A stretch of DNA of 64,000 bases, from positions 372,001-436,000 of the forward strand of contig NZ_WXEW01000006.1 in the NCBI RefSeq assembly GCF_009901565.1. The letters run 5' to 3'. The stretch's first letter is position 1, and every line of letters starts with the position of its first letter. The position numbers and the translations under genes are program-made. Positions 7,730 through 17,000 of this stretch are shown piece by piece. This DNA comes from Herbidospora solisilvae (GTDB lineage Bacteria; Actinomycetota; Actinomycetes; Streptosporangiales; Streptosporangiaceae). The notes below the pieces were generated by a model. It was not told the DNA's origin and searched no databases. It saw only the letters and a list, made by a program, of their open reading frames with translations.

Positions 7730-8683
7730 ATGACCACCATCGCCCCCGGCATCGCCAAGACGGCCCAGCCGAAGACGGCCGTCGGCCGGGTCCGCAAGCG
7801 GCTCTCCGGCCGCGTCGCGAGCCTGATCGCGATCGTCATCGCCCTGCTCTGGACGACCCCGACGTTCGGCCTGTTCCTGTCGTCGTTCCGTCCCGAGGAC
7901 GACATCAAGCAGACCGGCTGGTGGACGTTCTTCGCCAACCCGCAGCTCACCCTGGAGAACTACCGGGAGGTGCTGTTCGGCAGCTCGTCGTCGTCGGGCC
8001 GCCTGGCGTCGTTCCTGATCAACTCGGTCGTGATCACGATCCCGTCGGTGCTGTTCCCGCTGGCGCTGGCCACCTTCGCGGCCTACGCGCTGTCGTGGAC
8101 GCGGTTCCGCGGCCGTGACTGGGTCTACATCGGGATCTTCGCCCTCCAGGTCGTGCCGCTGCAGATGGCCCTGGTGCCGCTGCTGTCGTTCTTCTCGCAG
8201 GGCGTGGAGGTCTTCGGCGTCACGCTGATGCCGGCGTGGAACCTCGAAGGCCCGGGGCAGTTCATCCAGGTCTGGTTCGCCCACACCTGCTTCGCGCTGC
8301 CGCTGGGCGTCTTCCTGATCCACAACTTCATGTCGGAACTGCCCGGCGAGCTGATGGAGGCGGCCCGCGTCGACGGCGCCACCCACGGCACGATCCTGCG
8401 CAAGGTCGTGCTGCCGCTGGTGGCCCCCGCGCTGGCGGCCTTCGGCATCTTCCAGTTCCTGTGGGTGTGGAACGACCTGCTGGTCGCGCTGATCTTCTCG
8501 GGCGGCACCGCCGAGACCGCCCCGATGACGGTACGGCTGGCGCAGATGGCCGGGACCAGAGGAAACGAGTGGCAGCGCCTGACCTCGGGCGCGTTCGTCT
8601 CCATGATCATCCCGTTGATCGTGTTCCTGTCCATGCAGCGTTACTTCGTCCGCGGCCTGCTGGCCGGAAGTGTGAAGGGCTAG
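7730..8683 (+). CDS. Sugar ABC transporter permease, MalG type
   Basis: A 317-residue second permease. Hydrophobic segments include LIAIVIALLWTTPTFGLFL near the N-terminus. The EAA loop is ELMEAARVDGATHGTILRKV and the typical C-terminal end is MQRYFVRGLLAGSVKG. Two close ATG codons exist, at 7724 (ATGA overlap with the MalF-type gene) and 7730. The GGGAGG at 7717-7722 is spaced 7 nt from 7730 and only 1 nt from 7724, so 7730 is preferred. It functions with the binding protein and the MalF-type permease in import. Confidence 0.9.
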   Translation: MTTIAPGIAKTAQPKTAVGRVRKRLSGRVASLIAIVIALLWTTPTFGLFLSSFRPEDDIKQTGWWTFFANPQLTLENYREVLFGSSSSSGRLASFLINSVVITIPSVLFPLALATFAAYALSWTRFRGRDWVYIGIFALQVVPLQMALVPLLSFFSQGVEVFGVTLMPAWNLEGPGQFIQVWFAHTCFALPLGVFLIHNFMSELPGELMEAARVDGATHGTILRKVVLPLVAPALAAFGIFQFLWVWNDLLVALIFSGGTAETAPMTVRLAQMAGTRGNEWQRLTSGAFVSMIIPLIVFLSMQRYFVRGLLAGSVKG

Positions 8684-8735
8684 GGGCCGATATCGTTGTC
8701 GTCCGCAACCCGAGCCCCGTAGGAGGGACCCGTTG

Positions 8736-9737
8736 ATGAAGCGCCCCACCTTGGAGGCCGTCGCCGCTCGTGCCGGGGTGTCCCGGGCGACCGTCTCCAG
8801 GGTCGTCAACGGCCAGTCCACCGTCGGTCCCGAGATCCGCGACGTGGTGCTGCGCGCCGTCCGTGAGCTGGGCTACGTGCCCAACTCGGCGGCGCGCAGC
8901 CTCGTCACGCAGCGGACCGACTCGATCGCGCTGGTGGTGTCGGAGCCGACGACGCGGGTCTTCTCCGACGACCCCATGTTCTCCACCGTCATCCGCTCGG
9001 CCAGCGTCGAGCTGGAGGCGGCCGACAAGCAGGTCGTGCTGATGCTGAGCGGCTCGGCCCAGTCCCACGCCCGTGTGGAGCGCTACATCGCCAGCGGTCA
9101 CGTCGACGGCGTCATGCTGATCTCGATGCACGGCGCCGATCCGCTGCCGGCCGCGATCACCCGCATGGGCGTCCCGGCGGTCTCCTACGGCCGCCCGGCC
9201 GTGCCCGTGGCCCTGCCCTACGTCGACAACGACAACGTGGGCGGCGCCGAGAAGGCCGTGAAGCACCTGCTCGAACGCGGCCGTCGCCGGATCGCCACGA
9301 TCGCCGGGCCGCAGGACATGATCGGCGGGCAGGACCGGCTGACCGGCTACCGCACCGCGCTGCGCGACAGCGACCGCCGCTCGATCGTCGCGGTCGGCGA
9401 CTTCACCCGCGAGTCGGGTGCGATCGCGATGCGCCAGCTCCTCGAAGACGATCCCCAGCTCGACGCGGTCTTCATCGCCAACGACCTGATGGCCATCGGC
9501 GCGATGCAGGCGCTGCGCCAGGCGGGCCGCAGCGTGCCCGACGACGTGGCGATCGTGGGCTTCGACGACATCGAGGCGGCCCGCTACACCGACCCGCCGC
9601 TGACCACCGTCCGCCACCCGATCATCGAGCAGGCCGCGGCGATGGTGAAGTTGCTGCTGAGCCTGCTGGAGCGCGGGGAGACCGCCGCCGACCCGGTGAT
9701 CCTGGAGACGGAACTGGTGGTCCGCGAGTCGGCCTGA
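8736..9737 (+). CDS. LacI family transcriptional regulator (distal gene of the importer operon)
   Basis: A 333-residue LacI protein. The HTH is [20 protein letters not shown], followed by VVNG. The hinge is [14 protein letters not shown], and the effector domain ends TELVVRES. It starts at ATG 8736 with AGGAGG 9 nt upstream; a TTG one codon earlier is the alternative. It lies 52 bp after the MalG-type gene in the same direction and is probably in the same transcript. It is paralogous to the regulator at 2349-3332, with the same DNA-reading residues and a diverged effector domain. The two could bind common operators with different inducers, or form heterodimers (inference). Confidence 0.92.
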   Translation: MKRPTLEAVAARAGVSRATVSRVVNGQSTVGPEIRDVVLRAVRELGYVPNSAARSLVTQRTDSIALVVSEPTTRVFSDDPMFSTVIRSASVELEAADKQVVLMLSGSAQSHARVERYIASGHVDGVMLISMHGADPLPAAITRMGVPAVSYGRPAVPVALPYVDNDNVGGAEKAVKHLLERGRRRIATIAGPQDMIGGQDRLTGYRTALRDSDRRSIVAVGDFTRESGAIAMRQLLEDDPQLDAVFIANDLMAIGAMQALRQAGRSVPDDVAIVGFDDIEAARYTDPPLTTVRHPIIEQAAAMVKLLLSLLERGETAADPVILETELVVRESA

Positions 9738-9802
9738 GCCCGCATCACCGGTTCCGGCCCGCTTTCCGGCCCTGCCGCATCCATGGCACAGGACCGCGGC
9801 CG

Positions 9803-11026
9803 TCAGCCCGAGAGCGCTCCGTCGATCCGGCTCAGGACCTTCCGCGAAACCAGGCCATAGGCGAAGAAGTCGACTCCCGCCGCGCCGGCCGCCTTGGCCG
9901 CCCTGACCTTGGCGGCCAGGCGTTCGGTCGAGTCGACGTCGCGGCGGCGTTCGCCCCAGCCCTCGATGTCGGGCATGCCCGGCCGCAGCACCGCGCGCAG
10001 CTCGCGGTCCTTGCCGACCGAGCGGGAGTAGGCGGCCAGGTCGTCTGCGATCCGGGTCGCGTCGCGGGCGTAGGCGAGCACGGCGAACGACGGGACCAGG
10101 TCGCCGAGTGCCACCAGGTCGACGCCGATCTGCCAGGCGTCGTGGGCGGCCAGGCCGGCCGTGGGCAGGCCGTCGGCGGCTCCCTTGAGGGCGCCGGTCG
10201 CGTCCATGAAGGTGAGCTGCGAGCCCTCCTCGGTGACCGCGGCCGAGACCTCCGCGACCAGCGAGGTCACCGTCTCGGAGCGGGCCCGCGCGTAGGCGAC
10301 CACCTCGGGGCCCGCGTAGGCGGTCAGCGCCGCGCGGGTGACCTGGCCCTGCGCGGGCGGGTCGCCGTCGAGCACACCGCCGACGATCCGGGCGCACTCC
10401 TCGCGGGCCACCTCGGCGTTCACTCCGAGCTGGGTGGCCCGCAGCAGGCAGTGGTGGCAGAAGCACAGGCCCAGGAGGAAGGCGTCCATGGGGCCGAGGG
10501 GGATGTAGGAGCGGTCGGCGCCGAACGCCGCGAAGTGGAGGGAGTCGGCCACGACGCTGTCGACGCCCTGGCGGGCCACCGCGCGGGCCAGCCCGACGGC
10601 GTAGGCGCGCACGTCGGGGTTGGCCGGGCACAGGTCGGCGGGCGCGCCGCGGTCGCCGAAGCAGTTGCGGACGGTCACCTCGGGGTGGGCCGCCCCGAGG
10701 GTCGGGTTGCGCAGGAAGACCGCCCAGCCGTGGAAGGCCAGGCCCCGCGTCCGGCACGCGGCCCGCAGGTCGTCGAGCATCTTGTCGTCGGCGCCCGGCT
10801 GGAGCGGCGGCGAGAGCCGCCCGAACAGGTCGGGCGGCGGCGGGAAGTGCACCCCGTCGTGCCGGAGGGTGATCCGGCTGGTGCCGTGGGGGGTGACGTC
10901 CGTGGTCTGGTGGACGGCGGCGGCCACGGTCACCCCGGCCACGCCGAGGTCCGTGATCCGGTCGAGCACCGCGTCGACGCCTTCGTCGCGCAGGTCCTCG
11001 ACGAAGACGTACACCGAAGAATCCAC
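9803..11026 (-). CDS. TIM-barrel-like protein of unknown function in a D-amino-acid operon
   Basis: A 407-residue soluble protein with no signal peptide. The alternating pattern (VAGVTVAAAVHQT near 30, CPANPDVRAYAVGLARAVA near 140, GVDSVVADSLHF, AAGAAGVDFFAYGL near the C-terminus) suggests an alpha/beta barrel like those of glycosyl-hydrolase-related proteins. A Cys/His motif CFCHHC near residue 195 could bind a metal. I do not recognise a named family with a known reaction. Its GTG start shares one base with the RidA stop (TAGTG), so translation is coupled and it is the last gene of the D-aminoacylase run. Its 3' end contains an 11/12 match to the operator motif, judged to be chance. Confidence 0.7.
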   Translation of the reverse strand: MDSSVYVFVEDLRDEGVDAVLDRITDLGVAGVTVAAAVHQTTDVTPHGTSRITLRHDGVHFPPPPDLFGRLSPPLQPGADDKMLDDLRAACRTRGLAFHGWAVFLRNPTLGAAHPEVTVRNCFGDRGAPADLCPANPDVRAYAVGLARAVARQGVDSVVADSLHFAAFGADRSYIPLGPMDAFLLGLCFCHHCLLRATQLGVNAEVAREECARIVGGVLDGDPPAQGQVTRAALTAYAGPEVVAYARARSETVTSLVAEVSAAVTEEGSQLTFMDATGALKGAADGLPTAGLAAHDAWQIGVDLVALGDLVPSFAVLAYARDATRIADDLAAYSRSVGKDRELRAVLRPGMPDIEGWGERRRDVDSTERLAAKVRAAKAAGAAGVDFFAYGLVSRKVLSRIDGALSG

Positions 11027-11406
11027 TAACGCCCCTTGTAGGCCACGAAGTCGATTTCCACCAGGATGTTCATGAGCTGCGATCCTACGGTGGTCCTGAC
11101 CGGATAAGGCTGGGTGAAGTAGGACTTGTACACCTCGTTGTAGGCGGCGAAGTCCTCCTTCAGGTTCTGCAGGTGCACCGTCGACTTGATGACGTCGTCG
11201 AAGGTCAGGCCGTGGACGGCGAGCACCGCGCCCAGGTTCCGCATGGTCTGGTGGGTCTGCTCGGCGACGTCGGCGCCGACGATCTCGCCGGTCTCCGGGT
11301 CGAGCGGCCCCATGCCGGAGGTGTAGACGAAGTCGCCGACCACGAGCCCCTGCGAGTAGGCGCCGACCGGGGCGGCCCCGTCGGTGGTGCGGATCTCTTC
11401 CTTCAA
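11026..11406 (-). CDS. RidA family protein (enamine/imine deaminase)
   Basis: A 126-residue member of the YjgF/YER057c/UK114 family. It has the conserved ends GAAPVGAYSQGLVVGDFVYTSG near residue 15 and VRTTVGSQLMNILVEIDFVA at the C-terminus. RidA proteins hydrolyse reactive 2-aminoacrylate-type imines released by PLP enzymes, which fits the preceding PLP enzyme gene. The start is a TTG at 11406 preceded by AGGAG with a 5-nt spacer, 8 nt after the stop of the PLP gene. The family Arg that contacts the substrate carboxylate is present in PVRTTV. Confidence 0.88.
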   Translation of the reverse strand: MKEEIRTTDGAAPVGAYSQGLVVGDFVYTSGMGPLDPETGEIVGADVAEQTHQTMRNLGAVLAVHGLTFDDVIKSTVHLQNLKEDFAAYNEVYKSYFTQPYPVRTTVGSQLMNILVEIDFVAYKGR

Positions 11407-11414
11407 TGTCGCTC

Positions 11415-12509
11415 CTAGAAGTACGTGGTGAGCAGGTCGACCACGACGTGGTCGTCGTCGACGACGGGGATGACGCGCCACTTGTCGAAGGCGGTGCACG
11501 GGTGGGAGATGCCGAACCTCAGCACGTCGCCCGGCCGCACGAGGCCGCCGGGGTCGCTGAGATAGGTGTGCTGGTCCTGGAGGCCGGTCACCGTGAGCCC
11601 GTCGGGGGCGATCGGGAGATCCAGGTCGTGGGGGATGTCGCGCTTGCCGAGGCCGACGATCGCCAGGCCGGGTTCGGGGGTGGAGACGACCTGGGCGTAC
11701 ACATCCAGCGCGGGTCTCAGCCGGTCGGCGAAAGGGCTCATGCGGGCGTAGTAGCCCTCGTCGTGCCCGATGTAGGCGCCGGGACGCACGATGACCTGGG
11801 CGTCCATGCCCGCCAGCTCGTCGGTGACCAGGTCGAAGTAGGAGCTCCCCCCGGCCGAGACGATCGGGGCGCTCAGGTCTTCGGCGAGCCGGCGCAGGTC
11901 CTTCAGGTAGGCGGTGACGCCGGCGCGGTCGGGCTGGGTGCCCTCGTAGCCGGACACCCCGGCGAACTCGACGCCGCCGGTGGCGTCGATGAGGGTTTTG
12001 AGCGCCTTCGCCTCGTCGAGGGTGCGGCAGCCGGTGCGCCCGCCGGGATGCCCCAGTTCGACGAGGATCCGGAAGCCCTTCCCGGCCAGCAGCTCGACGC
12101 CCGTGGGCGAGTCGGCGTAGACGAGCAGTTCCATGTCCTGCCGGGCCAGCCAGTCGACGGCCCTCTCGTCGTAGATCTCGTTGGCGAGCAGGACCCGCTC
12201 GACGCCCAGGTTCCGGTAAACCATGACCTGGCTCGCGGTCGCGGCCGTCAGGCCCCAGGCGCCCGCGGCGAGCTGCTTGGCGAACAGCTGCGGTGACATG
12301 GTCGTCTTGCCGTGGGGGGCGTGGAGAAGGCCGTGGTCCTGTACGTGTTCCGCCAGCACCCGCACGTTGTGGTCGAGGGCGCTCTCCCGGGCGACCATGA
12401 GCGGCCACGTGAACGGGCCGTCGAACAGATGGTGGCGTGCCGCCAGGAACTCCTCCGCCGTGACCGGCTCCGGCTGGACGAATCCCCGTGTGCGCCAGTC
12501 GATGGTCAT
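11415..12509 (-). CDS. D-threonine aldolase/D-serine dehydratase-like PLP enzyme (alanine racemase-like fold)
   Basis: A 364-residue fold-type III PLP enzyme. The N-terminal barrel has the PLP lysine in HGKTTMSPQLF (Lys about 68). The C-terminal domain has the metal-site pattern RFGISHPCTAFDKW. Members cleave D-threonine or related D-3-hydroxyamino acids to glycine and aldehyde, or dehydrate D-serine; the choice cannot be made here. The neighbouring D-aminoacylase would supply free D-amino acids and RidA would clear imine by-products. The ATG at 12509 has a weak RBS and a GTG at 12524 would add five residues; the gap after the D-aminoacylase stop is 34 nt. Confidence 0.85.
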   Translation of the reverse strand: MTIDWRTRGFVQPEPVTAEEFLAARHHLFDGPFTWPLMVARESALDHNVRVLAEHVQDHGLLHAPHGKTTMSPQLFAKQLAAGAWGLTAATASQVMVYRNLGVERVLLANEIYDERAVDWLARQDMELLVYADSPTGVELLAGKGFRILVELGHPGGRTGCRTLDEAKALKTLIDATGGVEFAGVSGYEGTQPDRAGVTAYLKDLRRLAEDLSAPIVSAGGSSYFDLVTDELAGMDAQVIVRPGAYIGHDEGYYARMSPFADRLRPALDVYAQVVSTPEPGLAIVGLGKRDIPHDLDLPIAPDGLTVTGLQDQHTYLSDPGGLVRPGDVLRFGISHPCTAFDKWRVIPVVDDDHVVVDLLTTYF

Positions 12510-12543
12510 GCCGGAAATGAGCACTCGTGGATCGTATAGGAGG

Positions 12544-14031
12544 CTACGCCGGTCGCAGGGCCCGGCCGGGGCGGGCTGTGGTCATCTGTCCGTCTTCGAG
12601 AACCCGCTCCCCGTTGATCCACACGTCGTCGACGCCCTCGGCGAGCCGGCGGGGGTCGGCGTAGGTGGCCCGGTCGGCGACCTTCTCCGGGTCGACGAGG
12701 ATCAGGTCGGCCGCCTGGCCGGGGCGGACCAGCCCCCGGTCGAACAGCCGGAACCGGCGGGCCGGGTGGGCGGCCAGGTGCGAGGCGGCCTCCGCCCAGC
12801 TCAGATCGGCCTTCTCGCGCACGTGGTGGCCGAGGAAACGGGCGAACGCGCCGTAGGCGCGGGGGTGGGGGTGGCCGCCGACGTGCAGGCCGTCGGAGCC
12901 GCCGGTGTGGGCGGGGTGGCGCAGGACGCGGCGGACCGACTCCTCGCCCTCGGGGCCCTCGTCGGGGCGGGCGCTGACGCATCCGGCTTCGAGCTCGGTC
13001 TCGACGAGGAGGCGGCGGGCGAACCGCGCCGGGCTCTCGTCCCGCCGCTCGGCGGCTTCGGGGATGGTGAGGCCCTCGGACCATTCGAGGCCCGGGGCGT
13101 GGGCGATGGTGAGCCGCTCCCAGGCGTAGTCGAGGTCGAGGTGCTCGATCATCGGCAGGGCGGTCGCCGGGTCTGCCGCCGGCACGTCCTGGGGCAACAC
13201 GATCATCGCCAGGATCGTGCTGCCCCGCAGGTAGGGGTAGGTGTCGAAGGTCGTGTCGCCCTCCAGCAGCGGGAGCAGCACGTCGGCCGGGCCGTGGAAG
13301 TGGGAGACGTGCAGCGGGACGCCGGCCCTCCGGGTGACGTCGAGCGCCTCCTTCATCCCGACCGGCGCCGACTGGCCGTAGCCGCGCATGTGGGTGACGT
13401 ACGGGAGACCCTGGAGGGGCGCGCACAGGGCGGCGAGCTCGGTGGCGTCGGCGTAGCGGCCGGGCACGTATTCGAGCCCGGTGGACAGGCCCGCCGCGCC
13501 CTCGTCGAGCCCTTTCTCCACGATCGAGCGCATCGTGCGGAGTTCGTCCGGGGACGCGGTGGTCTCAGCGGGCCCGAGCACGTCGAAGCGGATCGTTCCG
13601 TGCGGGAGCAGGAAGACGCTGTTCAGCGCCGCTCCGTCATGGCTCGCCCTGATCTCGGCCACCGACAGCGGGCCGTCGCCCGGGAAGCCGCCGTTGACGG
13701 CGGCGAAGTAGCGACTGGCGTAGTCGAAGGCGGCCCTGGTGGTGGTCGGGGCGAAGGAGAGCCCGTCCTGGCCGAGCACGACCGTGGTGACGCCCTGGCG
13801 CAGGTTGGCGAGCTGGAAGCCGGGGTCGTGGACCAGCGCGTCGCCGTGGGAGTGGCAGTCGACCATGCCCGGGAGGACGAGGCGGCCGGTGGCGTCGACG
13901 GCGCGGTGGTCGTGCGGCAGCCGCCCGACCGCCGTGACCTTCCCGGCCGAGATCCCGACGTCGGCGCGGAACGGCGGGGCGCCGGTCCCGTCGACGACCC
14001 AGCCGTTCGCGATCACCACGTCGAAGGTCAC
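12544..14031 (-). CDS. N-acyl-D-amino-acid deacylase (D-aminoacylase)
   Basis: A 495-residue amidohydrolase-superfamily enzyme releasing D-amino acids from N-acyl-D-amino acids. Metal-binding H-x-H lies at residues 60 and 62 in VDCHSHGD. The D-aminoacylase marker GLSTGLEYVPG, the conserved HVSHFHG and the late SDGLHVGGHPHPRAYGAFAR are present. The N- and C-terminal beta-sandwich (VVDGTGAPPFRADVGI and VDDVWINGERVLEDG) is complete. The start is GTG 14031, only 4 nt after the stop of the kinase-fusion gene, with a weak RBS, so it probably depends on coupling. It heads the D-amino-acid part of the run. Confidence 0.92.
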   Translation of the reverse strand: MTFDVVIANGWVVDGTGAPPFRADVGISAGKVTAVGRLPHDHRAVDATGRLVLPGMVDCHSHGDALVHDPGFQLANLRQGVTTVVLGQDGLSFAPTTTRAAFDYASRYFAAVNGGFPGDGPLSVAEIRASHDGAALNSVFLLPHGTIRFDVLGPAETTASPDELRTMRSIVEKGLDEGAAGLSTGLEYVPGRYADATELAALCAPLQGLPYVTHMRGYGQSAPVGMKEALDVTRRAGVPLHVSHFHGPADVLLPLLEGDTTFDTYPYLRGSTILAMIVLPQDVPAADPATALPMIEHLDLDYAWERLTIAHAPGLEWSEGLTIPEAAERRDESPARFARRLLVETELEAGCVSARPDEGPEGEESVRRVLRHPAHTGGSDGLHVGGHPHPRAYGAFARFLGHHVREKADLSWAEAASHLAAHPARRFRLFDRGLVRPGQAADLILVDPEKVADRATYADPRRLAEGVDDVWINGERVLEDGQMTTARPGRALRPA

Positions 14032-14035
14032 CCGA

Positions 14036-17000
14036 TCAGTATGCGGACCGGTACTTCTCCTCGCACGTCACCGACCTGTCGACCGGATGCGCGGCGAGGA
14101 TCTCCGCCGCCTGGCGACGGGACAGGTTCCAGCCGTTCCACGGGTCGGGGAAGCGCAGGTCCTGTGTCTCGATCACCTCCTGGAGCACGCAGCTCCTGAT
14201 CGGCTCGGGAAGCCGGTCGAGTCCCGGGATGGCGTCCGCGCTGAGCCGCCCCAGATAGTGGGCGTCGAGGCGGTCGACGCCCCGTACCGACACCTGGGTC
14301 TCGGCCACCTGCGCGTCCGGGTTCCAGACCGCGAAGACCATCAGCGACACGGCCGTGAGCAGCACCAGCGCCTTCGGCAACCACGCCCGCCGCTTGACCA
14401 GCCCGCCGACCAGCACCAATACGAACACCGCGGCGATCCACCAGATCGTCGCGCCCACCGATGCGCGCAGCCGGGTGAAGCCGTAGGCGGCCGTGTAGAG
14501 GCCGAGCCGGTGCAGCGCCGAGGCCAGGATGACGAGGGTCAGCGCGCACAGCAGCCCCAGCAGGGTCGCCATGATCCACCGGTCGCCCTTGATCATCACG
14601 CTGCAGAAGGCCACGATGCACAGGACGAACACGCTGACCGTGATCAGCTCGAAGAAGCCCGACCGGGCGTATTCGGCGAACGTCAGCCCGGCGGTCTCCA
14701 GCACCCTGCGGCTGCCGCCGAACAACACCGAGATCTGCACCCCGACGAAGGCGGCGAACAGCAGGTTCACGCCGACCAGCGGGATGACCCACAGGGTGCG
14801 GGCCAGGTTGAGCGGGGCGTGGTCGACGCGCGGTTCGGCGACCGGCCGCAGCGCGACCAGGATCGCGGCGGCGGCCAGCACCCCGAAGACGACGAACAGG
14901 AAGATCCGCACCGGCAACGTCCCGGCCCACGCGGGCGCCGAGAACAACTCGCGGGCGAACGAGGAGAAGACCGCGTCGGCCGAGACGAACAGCACCCCGA
15001 AGACCGCGAGCAGGATCGCGGTGATCCCCAGCGACACCAGGACGGGCAGCAGGCTGCGGCGCTTGAGGATGCGGCGCACCGGCCCGCCCAGGAACCACGG
15101 CACCGGGAACACCGCCAGCCCGACCGAGAGCAGCCCCCGGGTCACCCCCGCCCAGCCCCGGCCGCCCGACACCGCCAGCGAGGCGACCGCGAAGGCGGCC
15201 AGCAGCGTCAGCCCGACCAGCCAGTCGGCGTCCCGGAACAGCGCGACCGACACCAGCCCGTAGGCGGCGACGGCGTAGGCGACGCTCCAGGCGTTGACGC
15301 GGTGCCGGACGGCCGGGGCCACCGCGAGCGTGAGCGCGACCGCGGTCAGCACGACGCCGAGGCCGGTCGGCGCGTAGGGGAAGCAGACGGCCGCGACGAG
15401 CCCGGTCCCCGTGGCCGCCGGGAGCACCCAGCGAGGGGTGTCCGGCAGGCTCGGACGAGGGAACAGCGGGGGTGGCGTGTACGCGTCGAACTGGCCGCCC
15501 GCCGCCTCCGGCGCCGTCCCCACCCGGCCGCCCAGCGAGGCGCCGGCGGCGATGCCGACGCAGACGAACAGCAGGAACGCCCCGGCTGCCTGGATCTCGG
15601 TGTTGGGTCCCGTGCCGAAGAACACGGCCGCGACCGTGCCCGCGAGCAACCCGGCGAGCGCCCCGATGATCGCGCCGACGATGGCCCCGCCGAAGGACGG
15701 GCCGGGAGACGGCCCGTCGTTCGTCCCCTGGCGGGATCCGGGCGGGGAGGTGGGGCCGCCGGGAACCGTCTGTCCGCGCGGCACGGGCTGCCGGGCGTCG
15801 GGAGGGACCACGACGGGGTGCGGCGAGGTGTCGGCGGTACGGATGGAACCGTCGGACGAGACGTGCGCGGAGACGGCCGCGGACTCCACGGAGACGGCCC
15901 GGGCGGCGAGCGGCGCGGTCTCAGACGAGGCCGGTGATGAATCGGTCGAAACTGGCGTGGGATGCGTGGCAGCGGTCGAGACAGCGGGCTCGCCTTGAGG
16001 CGCCGCGACTCCGGGTGAAGGTACGGCGGCCCGCGGCTCACCTTGGGGCACCGCGCCTCCCGGTGAAAACGCGGCCGCATCGATCACCTGGGTGACCCGC
16101 GCCTCGATCGGCTCCGCCGCCGCGAGTGACGCCGTGGAACCGTTGGCCGAAGAAGTCGTCGGCGAAGAGGCTGCCACCAGCGGTGACCCCCCTGCAGCGG
16201 CTCCTACCGTCGAGGCGACTCGTTCGGCCGGTGCCGGTGCCTCCGACGGGGAGGTCCTTCGCAGCAGATCCCCGGGAGACGCCGGAGCCGTTCGTGGATC
16301 CGGCGCGACGGCCGAGGTCGCTGGCGGAACGGGTGCTTCTGCGCTGTGCGCGCCGGTGTCCGAGGTCGATGCCGCTCGTCCCGGCGGGTCGGCCTGGGTC
16401 GGGTCGGGATTCTTCACGGAACCGGCCTCCGTATCGGTTCGTGATCGACTGGTCGCCGGCACCCGGGCGTGGACCGCGTCCACAGGGGTCCGGCGTTCTT
16501 TGACCGCCTTCGGCAGGGTGACCACCATGTGGCAACCCACGCCGTCGGCGACCGCGATGGTCCCCCCGTGGAGTTCGGCGATCTCCTTGGCGATGGCCAG
16601 GCCGAGGCCAGCGCCTCCGGCGTCGGCGGCGCGGCCGGCGTCCAGGCGGGAGAAGCGTTCGAAGACCCGCTGGCGGTCGGCGGGCGGGATGCCGGGGCCC
16701 TCGTCGGCGACCTCGATCTCGAGGGTGCCGTCGGCCGAGGCGCGGGAGGTCAGGGTGACCGTCCCGCCGGGCGGGCTGTGCCGGACGGCGTTGTCCAGCA
16801 GATTCGCCAGCACCTGGGCCAGCAGCGACGGGTCGGCGGTCGTCAGGTGGCGGCCGGGGTCGATCGCGGCGACGACCGTCACGTCGTCGCGGCCCAGTGA
16901 CGCCTCGCGGACGGCCTGCCCGCCCAGGGCGGCCAGGTCGAACTCCTCGGCCTCGATCGGCCGGGCGCCCGAGTCGAGCCGGGACAGGTCGAGGAGCTGC

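Noticed and set aside
9738-9802. Possible terminator between the second LacI gene and the TIM-like gene
   Set aside because: Only weak GC-rich complementarity (CCGGCC/GGCCGG) and no T-run; nothing reliable is seen here.
9810-9820. Near operator GAGAGCGCTCC
   Set aside because: Lies at the 3' coding end of the TIM-like gene away from any promoter; the bases fit ordinary Ala-Leu codons.
12375-12386. Near operator GAGGGCGCTCTC
   Set aside because: One mismatch, deep inside the D-threonine-aldolase-like coding region; judged chance in high-GC DNA.
13739-15937. Long plus-strand frame of 732 codons opposite the kinase-DUF4173 gene
   Set aside because: Low-complexity Arg/Asp/Gln/His composition, no motifs, and complementary to a multi-TM coding region.
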